Source: Streptomyces sp. SCL15-4 (GTDB taxonomy: Bacteria; Actinomycetota; Actinomycetes; Streptomycetales; Streptomycetaceae). Taken from it: a stretch of DNA of 64,000 nt. The DNA is taken from positions 1,922,001 to 1,986,000 of the forward strand of contig NZ_JAOBTQ010000001.1 in assembly GCF_033366695.1 (NCBI RefSeq). The letters are read 5' to 3'. Position numbers and translations under genes: made by a program. The notes below the pieces were generated by a model, which did not search any database, was not told where the DNA came from, and saw only the letters and a program-made list of their open reading frames with translations. Positions 45,603-54,119 of the stretch are shown in pieces. Position 1 is the stretch's first letter; each line of letters starts with the position of its first letter.

Positions 45603-47389
45603 GCCGTCGCTCCTCTCAGCAGCCGCCCGCAGTCGCCTCCGCAGTAGACGGAGCCGGCCGGACCGAGCCAGTGGCACTCCGGGCACTCGATCAGCCCGTC
45701 GGGCCGGACGGGCAGGGCGGGGCCGGCGGCGTGCGGCGCGGGCGCGGCATCGGCCTCGACGGCCTCCGGCCCCGGCGACCCGGGCGTTCCGGCCCCGACC
45801 GGGCGCGCGCCGCCCGGAGTCGGGTGGCCCGGCGGCACGCGGTCCGGGCCCGGGCCGCCCGGGTCCGCGCCATCCGGACCCGCGCCGTCCGCCTTGACGC
45901 CGGCCATGGCCGCACCGCCTCCGTCACGGCTCCCGTGACCACCGCCTCCCGCCGGCCTCCGCACCCCGGCCGCGCTCCCGGCCCCTGCGCCACCCGCCCC
46001 CGTACCGCCCGCGCCCGCCGGCGGTGGCGTCGGCTGTTCCGGAGGGGTCGTCAGGGCGCTGGAGAGGATGAGGTGCTGCCAGTCGACGTCCTTGAGTCCG
46101 GGGCGGATGCGGCCGGTGCCCGGCGCCGACTCGATCAGGCGGAGCGCGCCGAGCAGCGCGGCGTCGCCCAGTTCGGCGGCCAGCGCGAGGGCGCGGGCGA
46201 GTTCGCGGTCCGCCGTGTCCCGGCCGTCCGCGCCGCGCAGCCAGGCCCGGTACGCCTGGGCGACGGCGGCGCTCGCCCGCTGGTACAGCTCGTGCCGGCG
46301 GATCCCGGGATGCTGCCGGGAGGCGTCGAGCGGGTCGTCGGTCCAGCGCACCAGGATGGGCCGGGGCGGCGGCAGCCGCAGCGGGCGCCGGACGCCGGGT
46401 ACGACGATCTCCGCGGCGGCCAGCTGGAGTTCCTCGCCGCTCTCCCGGCCGGTGGGGTCGGCGGTGAGGACGACCTGGAAGTGCCGTACCTCGTCGCCCC
46501 AGGCCCGGGTGACGTACTCCGCGGCGCGCCCGCCGGGGCCGGCCGGGACGGGTCGCAGCTCCTGTTCGTTCGGCACCACCTGCTTGACCTGGCGGATCAC
46601 CGTGCCGGGGGTGGTGGGGGTGAGGCGGATGCGCAGTTCGGGCACCGCCGTGCCGAGCAGCCCGGCGATCAGTTCCTCGTACGCGGCGGTGAGTTCGGCC
46701 TCCCGGCGGACGGCCCGGGCCCGGCCGTGCAGCCGCCGGGTGATGTTCAGCAGCAGTTCGGCGTCCCAGTCGTCGCCGATGCCCCAGGCGTCGCAGACGA
46801 ACTGGTCCGCGCAGGCGTCGAGCACGGTCTCCAGCGGCCGGCGGGAGCGGTGGTCGTGCTCGTTGCGGCCGTCGGTGAGCAGCAGGACGTGTTTGACGGG
46901 CGCGGGCTGGTCCTTGAGCAGCCGCCGGGCGAGGTCGAGCCAGGCGCCGATGGAGGTGCCGCCGTCCGCGTCCAGGATGCGCACCGCGCGTTCGGCGGCC
47001 TCGCGTTCGCCGGGCCGGGCGACGGCGAGCACCTGGCGGCCGGGGCCGGGGTGGACGACGGTGGCGTCGAAACGGCCGGACAGGACGGCGAAGGCGGTGC
47101 CGAAGGGCAGCATCCGGACGGCGGCGACGGTGGCGTCCTTGGCCGCGTGGAGCTTCGCCGGCGGGTGGAGCATCGAGCGGGAGGTGTCGATGATCAGCAC
47201 CTCGGCGAGGGCGGGGCCGGTGCCGGGCGCGGGCGTGGCGCGCGGCGCGCCGGCCGGGCCGCGGACCCCGATCTCCAGGATGGCGTGCATCTCGCGTTCG
47301 GGGTGGTGCCCGGCCGGGTCGGGCACGGCGGGCAGTTCCGTCCGCTGGCCGACCTCCAGCGTCACCTCGGTCTCCTCGGCCACGGTCAT
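45599..47389 (-). CDS. VWA-domain protein with C-terminal zinc ribbon
   Basis: 596 residues from the ATG at 47389; no signal peptide, so cytoplasmic. A von Willebrand A domain (~65-235) has the MIDAS motif in VLIIDTSRSM (D-T-S-R-S) and LLTDGRNEHD. A β-rich domain follows to ~400, then a ~130-residue Gly/Pro/Ala linker, and finally a zinc ribbon CPECHWLGPAGSVYCGGDCG. The zinc ribbon mirrors the one at the start of the PknG-type kinase encoded 29 bases upstream. It may be a kinase substrate or scaffold; that is inferred. Confidence 0.88.
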   Translation of the reverse strand: MTVAEETEVTLEVGQRTELPAVPDPAGHHPEREMHAILEIGVRGPAGAPRATPAPGTGPALAEVLIIDTSRSMLHPPAKLHAAKDATVAAVRMLPFGTAFAVLSGRFDATVVHPGPGRQVLAVARPGEREAAERAVRILDADGGTSIGAWLDLARRLLKDQPAPVKHVLLLTDGRNEHDHRSRRPLETVLDACADQFVCDAWGIGDDWDAELLLNITRRLHGRARAVRREAELTAAYEELIAGLLGTAVPELRIRLTPTTPGTVIRQVKQVVPNEQELRPVPAGPGGRAAEYVTRAWGDEVRHFQVVLTADPTGRESGEELQLAAAEIVVPGVRRPLRLPPPRPILVRWTDDPLDASRQHPGIRRHELYQRASAAVAQAYRAWLRGADGRDTADRELARALALAAELGDAALLGALRLIESAPGTGRIRPGLKDVDWQHLILSSALTTPPEQPTPPPAGAGGTGAGGAGAGSAAGVRRPAGGGGHGSRDGGGAAMAGVKADGAGPDGADPGGPGPDRVPPGHPTPGGARPVGAGTPGSPGPEAVEADAAPAPHAAGPALPVRPDGLIECPECHWLGPAGSVYCGGDCGRLLRGATA

Positions 47390-47418
47390 CGCTGTCTCTC
47401 CCGGAGCTGGTGGGCGGG

Positions 47419-49695
47419 TCAGAAGGTGGTCAGGGGCCGGACGGCGTGGGCCAGGTCGAGCAGCCGGCCGTGTTCCCCGGCGGTGCGGGCCTGCGCGGCG
47501 AGCTGCCGGAAGGACTGCTCCAGCCGGGTGCGCAGCCCGTCCTCGTCCCCGGCGCCGAAGACGTCCCCGGCGGGGAAGTCCGGTCCCCAGCCCTGGGCGG
47601 GGCGGCTGTGCAGGGCGTTCTCCCGGACCTCGGCGACCAGCCGGGCCCGGGACTCGCCGTCGGCGGCGCCGCCGTCCAGGCGCAGTTCGGGCAGCCGCCG
47701 GGCCGCGTCCCGCAGGCCGGCCGCGGTGGGCGGGGTGCCGTGCAGGATGCCGACGCGGATGCGGACGGCCGCGATGCGGGCGGCGTCGTGGTGCCGGGAG
47801 GTGGCCGGGACCTCGTCGAGGACGTGCACGGCGGCGTCCCGGTCGCCGGCGGCGAGGTGGCCGCGGGCCAGGCCGAACGCGGCGGCGGTGTGCGTGAAGT
47901 CCCGCCTCCAGACGGCCTCGTAGTACCGCATGGCCCGGTCCCGGCGGGCGTCGGCGGTGTGTTCGGCGCAGTGGCCGAGGGCGAGCTTGGGCACGTACTC
48001 GCCGGGCAGTGCCTGGTAGACGGCGTCGAAGCGGGCGCCGGCCAGGTCCACCTCGCCCTTGCTGAGGTGCAGTACGCCGTGGTGCCAGGCGATGCGCCAG
48101 TCGTGGGCGGCGGCGCGTTCGCCGAGCTGGGTCTCGGCCTCGGCGAGCCAGCTGTCCGCGGCCCGCTGCTCGCCCTTTCTCAGATAGGCGCGGCACAGCC
48201 ACAAGGCGGTCTCGGGGGTGCCGAGGCGGGATTCGCGGGGCCATTGCCGGGCGACCCGGTCGGGGGCGTCGGGCGGGAAGGAGTCGAGCAGCAGGGCGGC
48301 GCCGTCGTCGGGGTCGGGGAACGGCTCGGGCAGGGCGCCGGCCACCTCGGCGGGGTCGGGCGGGGAGACGTCCAGGGGGGCGGGCAGGTCGCCGGCGCGG
48401 CGGGTCCAGTGGCCGAGGGCGGGGATCGCGCCGAGTCCGGCGTCGAGGCCGGCGCCGGACGGACGGAACCGGGTGGAGCCCTCCGGCAGCTGCTCGCCGA
48501 AGCGCAGCGCGCGGAACTCGCGCAGCACCTCCCAGAGCTGGCGGGACATCTCGGCGGCGGAGCGGAACCGGGCGCGGGGCTTGTCGTGGGTGGCGCGGGC
48601 GACGATGCGCCGGAAGGAGTCGGCACTGAGGCCGCGGGCGGGTTCGGCGTCACGGGCCAGGGCCTGGAGTGTCATGCCGACGGTGTAGAGGTCGCTGTCG
48701 ACGTGCCAGCCGCGGCGGTCGATCTCCTCCTTGGGCGGGGCGAAGCCGGGCGTGTAGACGTAGGCGGAGGCGCGGTCGCCGATGGCGCGGACGGCGCCGA
48801 GGTCGACGACCTTGACGGCGCGGCCGAAGTGGACGACGTTGGCGGGCTTCATGTCGCAGTAGAGCAGGCCGCGTTCGTGCATGTACTGGAGGGCGCCGAG
48901 GATCTTGCAGCCGTAGGTGAGGACGTGGTCGAGGCGGGGGCGGCCATGGAAGATCCGTTCGATGTCGTCGGCGTCCATGAGCTGTTGCAGGGAGCGTCCG
49001 GCGATGTAGTCCATGACGAGGTAGCCGGTGGACGGGTGGCCGGCGCTCTCGTACTCGAAGTAGTTGACGAAGCGGACGATGTCGGGGTGGTGCAGGGCGG
49101 TGAGGGAGCGGCGCTCCTCGACGGCGGTGTGCCGGGCGTGCACGTCGTGGACGTTGATCTGGCCCTTGAGGACGACCCGGTAGCCGTCGGCGCGGGTGTC
49201 CTCGGCGAGGTAGATCCAGCCGAGGCCGCCGTGGGCGAGGCAGCCGAGCACCTTGTAGTGGTCGTCGACGATGTCGCCGGGGTGCAGCTGCGGCAGCAGC
49301 GAGTAGGCGGTGCCGCAGCGGGGGCAGTGGCCGGTGGGGCGGGCGGGCTGGTCGCCGTAGCCGACGCCGATGGTCATGGTGCAGCCGCCGGCACCGCAGC
49401 GGCGGCCCCCGGAGGGCGGGCGGGGGTCCGCGACGAGGACGTCGCCGGGGGCGGGGACCTCGGGCAGGACGACCAGTCCGTGCTGGTCGAGTTCGCCGAG
49501 TCCGGCGACGGCGTGCACGGCCGCCGGTACGGGCGGTTCGTCGGCGGCGGTCGCGAGCCGGGTCGGTCCGGGCGGTCCGGCAGCCGGCCCGGGGTGCGGT
49601 TCGGTGCGGGGTTCGGCGTGGCGGTGGCCGCAGGTGTCGCAGTAGCCGGTGGCCATGATGCGGCCCGCGCAGCCGGGCCGGACGCACGAGGTCAC
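47419..49695 (-). CDS. pknG: PknG-type serine/threonine protein kinase with TPR domain
   Basis: 758 residues from a GTG at 49695 with GAGGAGG upstream, overlapping the previous stop (GTGA). Order: an N-terminal CxxxxC…CxxC knuckle (4-23), a rubredoxin-like site (C100, C105, C124, C127), kinase domain ~145-410 with AHGGLGWIYLAED (glycine loop), Lys177 in VVLKG, YCDMKPANVV (catalytic Asp), VVDLGAV and YTPGF, then TPR-like helices to the end, finishing HAVRPLTTF. Length and the C-terminal segments LPGEYVPKLAL and LDEVPATSRHH match mycobacterial PknG closely. PknG phosphorylates the FHA protein GarA/OdhI to tune 2-oxoglutarate metabolism; no such gene is in the window. Confidence 0.95.
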   Translation of the reverse strand: MTSCVRPGCAGRIMATGYCDTCGHRHAEPRTEPHPGPAAGPPGPTRLATAADEPPVPAAVHAVAGLGELDQHGLVVLPEVPAPGDVLVADPRPPSGGRRCGAGGCTMTIGVGYGDQPARPTGHCPRCGTAYSLLPQLHPGDIVDDHYKVLGCLAHGGLGWIYLAEDTRADGYRVVLKGQINVHDVHARHTAVEERRSLTALHHPDIVRFVNYFEYESAGHPSTGYLVMDYIAGRSLQQLMDADDIERIFHGRPRLDHVLTYGCKILGALQYMHERGLLYCDMKPANVVHFGRAVKVVDLGAVRAIGDRASAYVYTPGFAPPKEEIDRRGWHVDSDLYTVGMTLQALARDAEPARGLSADSFRRIVARATHDKPRARFRSAAEMSRQLWEVLREFRALRFGEQLPEGSTRFRPSGAGLDAGLGAIPALGHWTRRAGDLPAPLDVSPPDPAEVAGALPEPFPDPDDGAALLLDSFPPDAPDRVARQWPRESRLGTPETALWLCRAYLRKGEQRAADSWLAEAETQLGERAAAHDWRIAWHHGVLHLSKGEVDLAGARFDAVYQALPGEYVPKLALGHCAEHTADARRDRAMRYYEAVWRRDFTHTAAAFGLARGHLAAGDRDAAVHVLDEVPATSRHHDAARIAAVRIRVGILHGTPPTAAGLRDAARRLPELRLDGGAADGESRARLVAEVRENALHSRPAQGWGPDFPAGDVFGAGDEDGLRTRLEQSFRQLAAQARTAGEHGRLLDLAHAVRPLTTF

Positions 49696-51380
49696 GACGC
49701 ACCCTCCTCCTCGGGTGTGGGAGTGGAGCAGAAACCGACGAACCGCTCGACGGCGGCCTCGGCCCGCTCGATGTCGCAGGGGGTCTGCCGCAGCAGCGAC
49801 AGCGCCTCTTCGTAGAGCCGGTACGCCGCCATGACCCGGTCGCCGTGCGCGGCGGCCCGCTGCCGGCACAGCGGCCATTCGGCGCCGACGCGGCCGAGGA
49901 GTTCGGTGCGGCGGCGCAGCCGGGCGTCCAGCATGCCGACGGCGTTCTCCAGGCGCCGCCGGCGGCGGGCGACGGCGGCCTCGAAGGTGAACAGCAAGGT
50001 GGCGGTGGCGGGGTCGCGCTCGGGGTCGGAGGTGTGGGCGACCCAGGCGCGCAGCATCCGGGTGCGCCGTACGCCGGCGTCGGCGCGGTCGATCAGCGGG
50101 CGGGTGCCGGGGCCGGGCAGGACGCGGTCGCGGCGGATGTCGAGCGCCGGGCCCAGTTCCTCGGTGATCCGGTCGACTTCGGCGCGCAGCCGGGCCCAGC
50201 GGTCGCGCAGCGGACGGTGGACGAGCAGCTCGGCGGCGCGGGCGGCGCGTTCGCCCGGGGTGCGGAAGGTCAGCAGCAGCCGGGCGCCCTGCCGGGCGAG
50301 CCGGTCCAGCAGGGCGAGCAGGGCGTCGGGTTCGGCCGCCTCGTCCACGCCGGCCAGTACGGCGGCGAGCGGCAGGCGCAGGGTGCCGAGCCGTTCGGGG
50401 CGGGGGTCGTCGCGGATGCCGAGGCGTTCGGCGATCCGGTCCATGACCTGGGCGGCCGTCAGGTGCTCGACGTCCAGGGCGAGGTCGTGGGCGCCGGCCG
50501 GCGGCACGGTTTCGGGCGGGTCGTGGCTGACGGCGCTGGTGTTGCGGTGCGTGCGCAGTTCGCGGTCGGCGAGGGTGACGGCCCGCTGGAGGGTGAAGGC
50601 GCGGTCGCCGCGGTCGGGGACGACGGTGACGAGCACCGGCCAGCCCTCGCCGCGGAACCAGGAGGCGAGTTCGGTGGCGAAGGGCACGTCGAGCCGGCCG
50701 GCGGCCGGGCCGGTGCCGGTGCGCAGCCGGGGATCGACGGCCTCGGCGCCGTCGGTCCAGGCGGCGGCCTGCGGCAGATGGCTGAGGATGGTCTCGGTGG
50801 GGCTCATGTAGCTGAAGGCGGAGCCCGGTCCCTCGTCGACGCTGAGGACGATGCCGATGACCTGGTCGGTGGCGTGGTCGACGACTCCGCCGCCGCTGAA
50901 GCCGGGTGCGGCGAGTTCGCCGGGGAGCGGGCGCAGTTGGACCTGGCTGTCCCGGCCGCGGGCGGCGACCAGGGTGGCGCCGTGCCAGCGGCCGCCGTCG
51001 TCGCCGTCCGGGAAGCCGTACATGCTGACGGGTCCGTGCGGGGCGGCGAGCCGGTAGAGGCGGGTGGTGTGCTCGGCGGGCAGCGGCGGGGCCAGGCGGA
51101 GCAGGGCGAGGTCGCCGCTGCGGTCGCCGAAGGTGTCCTCGCGCTGGGGCACGTACTCGTCGGGGCGGACGGTGGCGGTCACGGGGGCCAGGCCGGGTAC
51201 GCCGACCAGGCGGACGGTGTAGGGGCGGCCGGGGCGGACCACGTGGCCGGCGGTGAGGACCCGCTCGGGTGCGAGCAGCACCCCCGCGCCCAGGACCCGC
51301 CCGTCCGGCGTCTCGATGCGCGCGATCCAGGCGGGTGTCCGTAACCATGCCGTGCCGACTCGCTCCCCCGTGCGCGTCAT
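49692..51380 (-). CDS. Cytoplasmic trypsin-fold protein with helical C-terminal domain
   Basis: 562 residues, no signal peptide. The N-terminal ~200 residues are a trypsin-like fold with an intact-looking triad: VLTAGHVV (His), SGDLALLRL (Asp) and GFSGGGVVD (Ser). A middle region (~210-370) is α/β with VLVTVVPDRGDRAF and a Leu-rich ARLLLTFRTPGE segment; the C-terminal ~190 residues are strongly helical and Arg/Glu-rich. First gene of the five-gene operon and coupled to pknG by a four-base overlap. The architecture resembles effector-associated trypsin-like modules beside signalling ATPases and kinases. Whether it is an active protease is not known. Confidence 0.87.
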   Translation of the reverse strand: MTRTGERVGTAWLRTPAWIARIETPDGRVLGAGVLLAPERVLTAGHVVRPGRPYTVRLVGVPGLAPVTATVRPDEYVPQREDTFGDRSGDLALLRLAPPLPAEHTTRLYRLAAPHGPVSMYGFPDGDDGGRWHGATLVAARGRDSQVQLRPLPGELAAPGFSGGGVVDHATDQVIGIVLSVDEGPGSAFSYMSPTETILSHLPQAAAWTDGAEAVDPRLRTGTGPAAGRLDVPFATELASWFRGEGWPVLVTVVPDRGDRAFTLQRAVTLADRELRTHRNTSAVSHDPPETVPPAGAHDLALDVEHLTAAQVMDRIAERLGIRDDPRPERLGTLRLPLAAVLAGVDEAAEPDALLALLDRLARQGARLLLTFRTPGERAARAAELLVHRPLRDRWARLRAEVDRITEELGPALDIRRDRVLPGPGTRPLIDRADAGVRRTRMLRAWVAHTSDPERDPATATLLFTFEAAVARRRRRLENAVGMLDARLRRRTELLGRVGAEWPLCRQRAAAHGDRVMAAYRLYEEALSLLRQTPCDIERAEAAVERFVGFCSTPTPEEEGAS

Positions 51381-51478
51381 GGTCCCGAGGTTACTCCGCG
51401 TACCCGGCCGGTACCACTGGTGTGCACGGGGTCGTTGCCCGGTTGACCCGGATGTGACCCGGGGGCTCGAACGGCTGC

Positions 51479-51499
51479 ACTATACACGCAGTGTATAGT
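51479..51499. promoter_or_regulatory. 21-bp palindrome over the deacetylase -10 box
   Basis: ACTATACAC and GTGTATAGT are perfect 9-base arms around GCA (51479-51499). The right arm contains TATAGT (51494-51499), a -10 box seven bases before the ATG at 51506. No good -35 is visible. A repressor bound here would block transcription directly. The A/T-rich palindrome stands out in this GC-rich region. Confidence 0.75.
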
Positions 51500-51505
51500 C
51501 CGGGC

Positions 51506-52321
51506 ATGCCTCTCTTGACCGACACGAACGCCATGCCGCAGCACGCGCCCAGGAAGATGCACACAACGGGCCGGAGGTTGCGCCGGTGGGCGCTCGCCGC
51601 CGCGGCCGGCCTGTCGCTGACGCTGGCCGGCTGCGCCCAGGTCGACACGACCGCCCCGAGCACCGTCCGCGCCGAGGCGGCACCCGGCGCGCCGGCCAAG
51701 TTCGGGACGGTCGACTGCCGCAAGGCCAAGTGCATCGCGCTCACCTTCGACGCCGGGCCCAGCGAGAACTCCGCGCGGCTGCTCGACATCCTGAAGGAGA
51801 AGAAGGTGCCGGCCACCTTCTTCCTGCTCGGCAAGCGGCACATCGAGAAGTACCCGGAGCTGGTCAAGCGGATGGCGGCGGAGGGCCACGAGGTCGCCAG
51901 TCACACCTGGGACCACAAGATCCTCACGAAGATATCGGACAAGGAGATACGTGCGGAGCTGAACCGGCCCAACGAGGCGATCGAGCGGCTCACCGGGCAC
52001 AAGCCGACCCTGATGCGTCCGCCCCAGGGCCGCACCGACGCGAACGTGCACGAGATCTGCAAGGAGCTGGGCCTGGCGGAGGTGCTGTGGAGCGTGACCG
52101 CCAAGGACTACACGACCAAGGACTCGGCGCTCATCACCCAGCGCGTCCTGGACCAGTCCTCCCGGGACGGGATCATCCTGCTGCACGACATCTACGACGG
52201 GACCGTGCCGGCCGTGCCCGGCATCATCGACGCGCTGAAGAAGCGCGGCTACGTCTTCGTGACCGTCCCCCAGCTGCTGGCACCCGGCAAGGCGGAGCCC
52301 GGCAAGGTGTACCGCCCGTAG
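51506..52321 (+). CDS. Polysaccharide deacetylase lipoprotein (NodB domain)
   Basis: 271 residues from the ATG at 51506, which fits a leaderless transcript from the TATAGT box. A GTG at 51491 lies inside the operator, and an ATG at 51557 is a possible shorter start at the signal peptide. Signal peptide RRLRRWALAAAAGLSL with lipobox LAGC. NodB domain: ALTFDAGPSENSARLLDIL (catalytic Asp), SHTWDHKILT (metal H-x-x-x-H), LMRPPQGRTD and IILLHDIYDGT (catalytic His). The usual TFDDGP is TFDAGP: the metal-ligand second Asp is replaced by Ala. Acts on cell-wall or exopolysaccharide N-acetyl groups. Confidence 0.87.
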   Translation: MPLLTDTNAMPQHAPRKMHTTGRRLRRWALAAAAGLSLTLAGCAQVDTTAPSTVRAEAAPGAPAKFGTVDCRKAKCIALTFDAGPSENSARLLDILKEKKVPATFFLLGKRHIEKYPELVKRMAAEGHEVASHTWDHKILTKISDKEIRAELNRPNEAIERLTGHKPTLMRPPQGRTDANVHEICKELGLAEVLWSVTAKDYTTKDSALITQRVLDQSSRDGIILLHDIYDGTVPAVPGIIDALKKRGYVFVTVPQLLAPGKAEPGKVYRP

Positions 52322-52376
52322 CCGCCCGCGGCCCCGTCCCACGGCACGACGGGAGCGGCACGCCTACGATCGTGCC

Positions 52377-52817
52377 GTGCCCCTCTTCTCGCTCGCGCGC
52401 ACGGTGCCCCTCCCGCCAAAGGAGGCGTGGCGCCGGCTCACCCGGTGGCCGCGGCACGCCGGCGCGGTCCCGCTGACCCGGATCAGGGTGCTCACGCCTG
52501 CGCCGAACCGCGAGGGCACGCGCTTCGTGGCCCGGTCCGGGATCGGCCCGCTCACCCTGGACGACGTCATGGAGGTGACGGTCTGGCACCCGCCGGCCGG
52601 CGGCGAGGACGGGATGTGCCGGCTGGAGAAGCGGGGCCGGACGATCCTCGGCTGGGCCGAGATCGAGGTCCGGCCCGCTCCCGGGGGCGGCAGCCGGGTG
52701 GTGTGGCGGGAGGAACTGCGGGTCCGCTTCCTGCCACGCGCCTTCGACGGCGCGCTGGAGCGGACGGCCCGCCGGATGTTCGGCCGCGCGGCCGACCGCC
52801 TGCTCGAGCAGCCCTGA
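52377..52817 (+). CDS. SRPBCC (START-like) family protein
   Basis: 146 residues from a GTG at 52377. TACGAT (52365-52370) sits seven bases before the GTG with no ribosome site, so it is probably leaderless. The sequence (ARTVPLPPKEAWRRLTRWPR; a central β sheet; a C-terminal amphipathic helix FDGALERTARRMFGRAADRL) follows the polyketide cyclase/START helix-grip fold, which binds hydrophobic ligands. No catalytic residues are identifiable. Monocistronic; convergent with xdhC. Confidence 0.85.
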   Translation: MPLFSLARTVPLPPKEAWRRLTRWPRHAGAVPLTRIRVLTPAPNREGTRFVARSGIGPLTLDDVMEVTVWHPPAGGEDGMCRLEKRGRTILGWAEIEVRPAPGGGSRVVWREELRVRFLPRAFDGALERTARRMFGRAADRLLEQP

Positions 52818-52919
52818 GCCTGCCGCCACGCCCCCGCAGACACCAGCCGGACGACACGGCCACAGGAACCACCCGGCGCGCTGGAACCGCCGGCCGGCTG
52901 CCTGTCCGGCGCCTTCCGC

Positions 52920-54071
52920 TCAGGCCACCGACCCGATCCGGCCCGCCGGGCGGGCGGTGGTGTCGTGGTGGATCGGGGTGTGCGCGCCGGTCAGCGCCAC
53001 GCCGCTGCCGCCGCGGCGGGCGGCGACGATCTCCGCCCCGATGGACAGCGCCGTTTCCTCGGGCGTACGGGCGCCGAGGTCCAGGCCGATCGGGGAGCGC
53101 AGCCGGGCCAGTTCCAGCTCGGTGACGCCGACGGCGCGCAGGCGCTCGTTGCGGTCCAGGTGGGTGCGGCGCGAGCCCATGGCGCCGACGTAGGCGACCG
53201 GCAGCCTGAGCGCCAGCTTCAGCAGCGGTACGTCGAACTTGGCGTCGTGGGTGAGGACGCACAGGACGGTACGGGCGTCGACCTCGGTGTGCTCCAGGTA
53301 CCTGTGCGGCCACTCGACGGCGATCTCGTCGGCCTGGGGGAAGCGGGTCCGGGTCGCGAACACCGGGCGGGCGTCGCACACGGTGACGTGGTAGCCGAGG
53401 AACTTGCCGACGCGGACCAGCGCGGCCGCGAAGTCGATCGCGCCGAAGACGATCATCCGGGGCGGCGGGACCGAGGACTCGACCAGGACGGTGAGCGGGC
53501 TGCCGCAGCGCGAGCCCTGTTCGCCGATCTCCACGGTGCCGGTGCGGCCCGCGTCCAGGAAGGCCCGGGTCTCGGCGGCGACCGTGCGGTCCAGTTCGCG
53601 GTGGCCGCCGAAGCCGCCGTCGAAGGAGCCGTCGGGACGGACCAGCAGGGCCCGGCCGCGCAGCTCGGCCGGCCCCTCGGCGATCCGCGCGACCGCCGCC
53701 GCCTCCCCTCGGGCGGCGGCGGCCAGCGCGGCCGCGAACACCGGCCGTGCGGGACCGTCCGCGCGGACCGGCGTGACGAGGATGTCGATGACGCCGCCGC
53801 AGGTCAGGCCGACGGCGAAGGCGTCCTCGTCGCTGTAGCCGAAGCGCTCCAGGACGGTCTCGCCGTCCTCGAGCGCCTGCCGGCACAGCTCGTACACGGC
53901 GCCCTCCACGCACCCGCCGGAGACCGAGCCGATGGCCGTGCCGTCGGAGTCCACCGCGAGCGCGGCGCCGGGCCGGCGCGGGGCGCTGCCGCCGACGGCC
54001 ACCACGGTGGCGACGGCGAAGCCGCGGCCCTGCTCGACCCACCGGTGCAGTTCCTCGGCGATGTCCAGCAT
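52920..54071 (-). CDS. XdhC-family molybdenum cofactor insertion protein
   Basis: 383 residues. Binds Moco and helps its sulfuration and insertion into xanthine dehydrogenase. The N-terminal XdhC/CoxI domain has FAVATVVAVGGSAPRRPGAA and GSVSGGCVEGAVYE; the C-terminal Rossmann domain has MIVFGAIDFAAALVRVGKFLGY, VCDARPVFATRTRFPQAD, LTHDAKFDVPLL and YVGAMGSRRTHLDR. The typical GxGHVG of the Rossmann loop is here GAIDFA. Lies 48 bases downstream of the AzgA-type permease and serves the upstream xdh genes. Confidence 0.93.
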   Translation of the reverse strand: MLDIAEELHRWVEQGRGFAVATVVAVGGSAPRRPGAALAVDSDGTAIGSVSGGCVEGAVYELCRQALEDGETVLERFGYSDEDAFAVGLTCGGVIDILVTPVRADGPARPVFAAALAAAARGEAAAVARIAEGPAELRGRALLVRPDGSFDGGFGGHRELDRTVAAETRAFLDAGRTGTVEIGEQGSRCGSPLTVLVESSVPPPRMIVFGAIDFAAALVRVGKFLGYHVTVCDARPVFATRTRFPQADEIAVEWPHRYLEHTEVDARTVLCVLTHDAKFDVPLLKLALRLPVAYVGAMGSRRTHLDRNERLRAVGVTELELARLRSPIGLDLGARTPEETALSIGAEIVAARRGGSGVALTGAHTPIHHDTTARPAGRIGSVA

Positions 54072-54119
54072 CTTTCGGTCTCCTAACGGGTGTGGCGGGC
54101 GGGGGCGGTGCGGGCGGCG

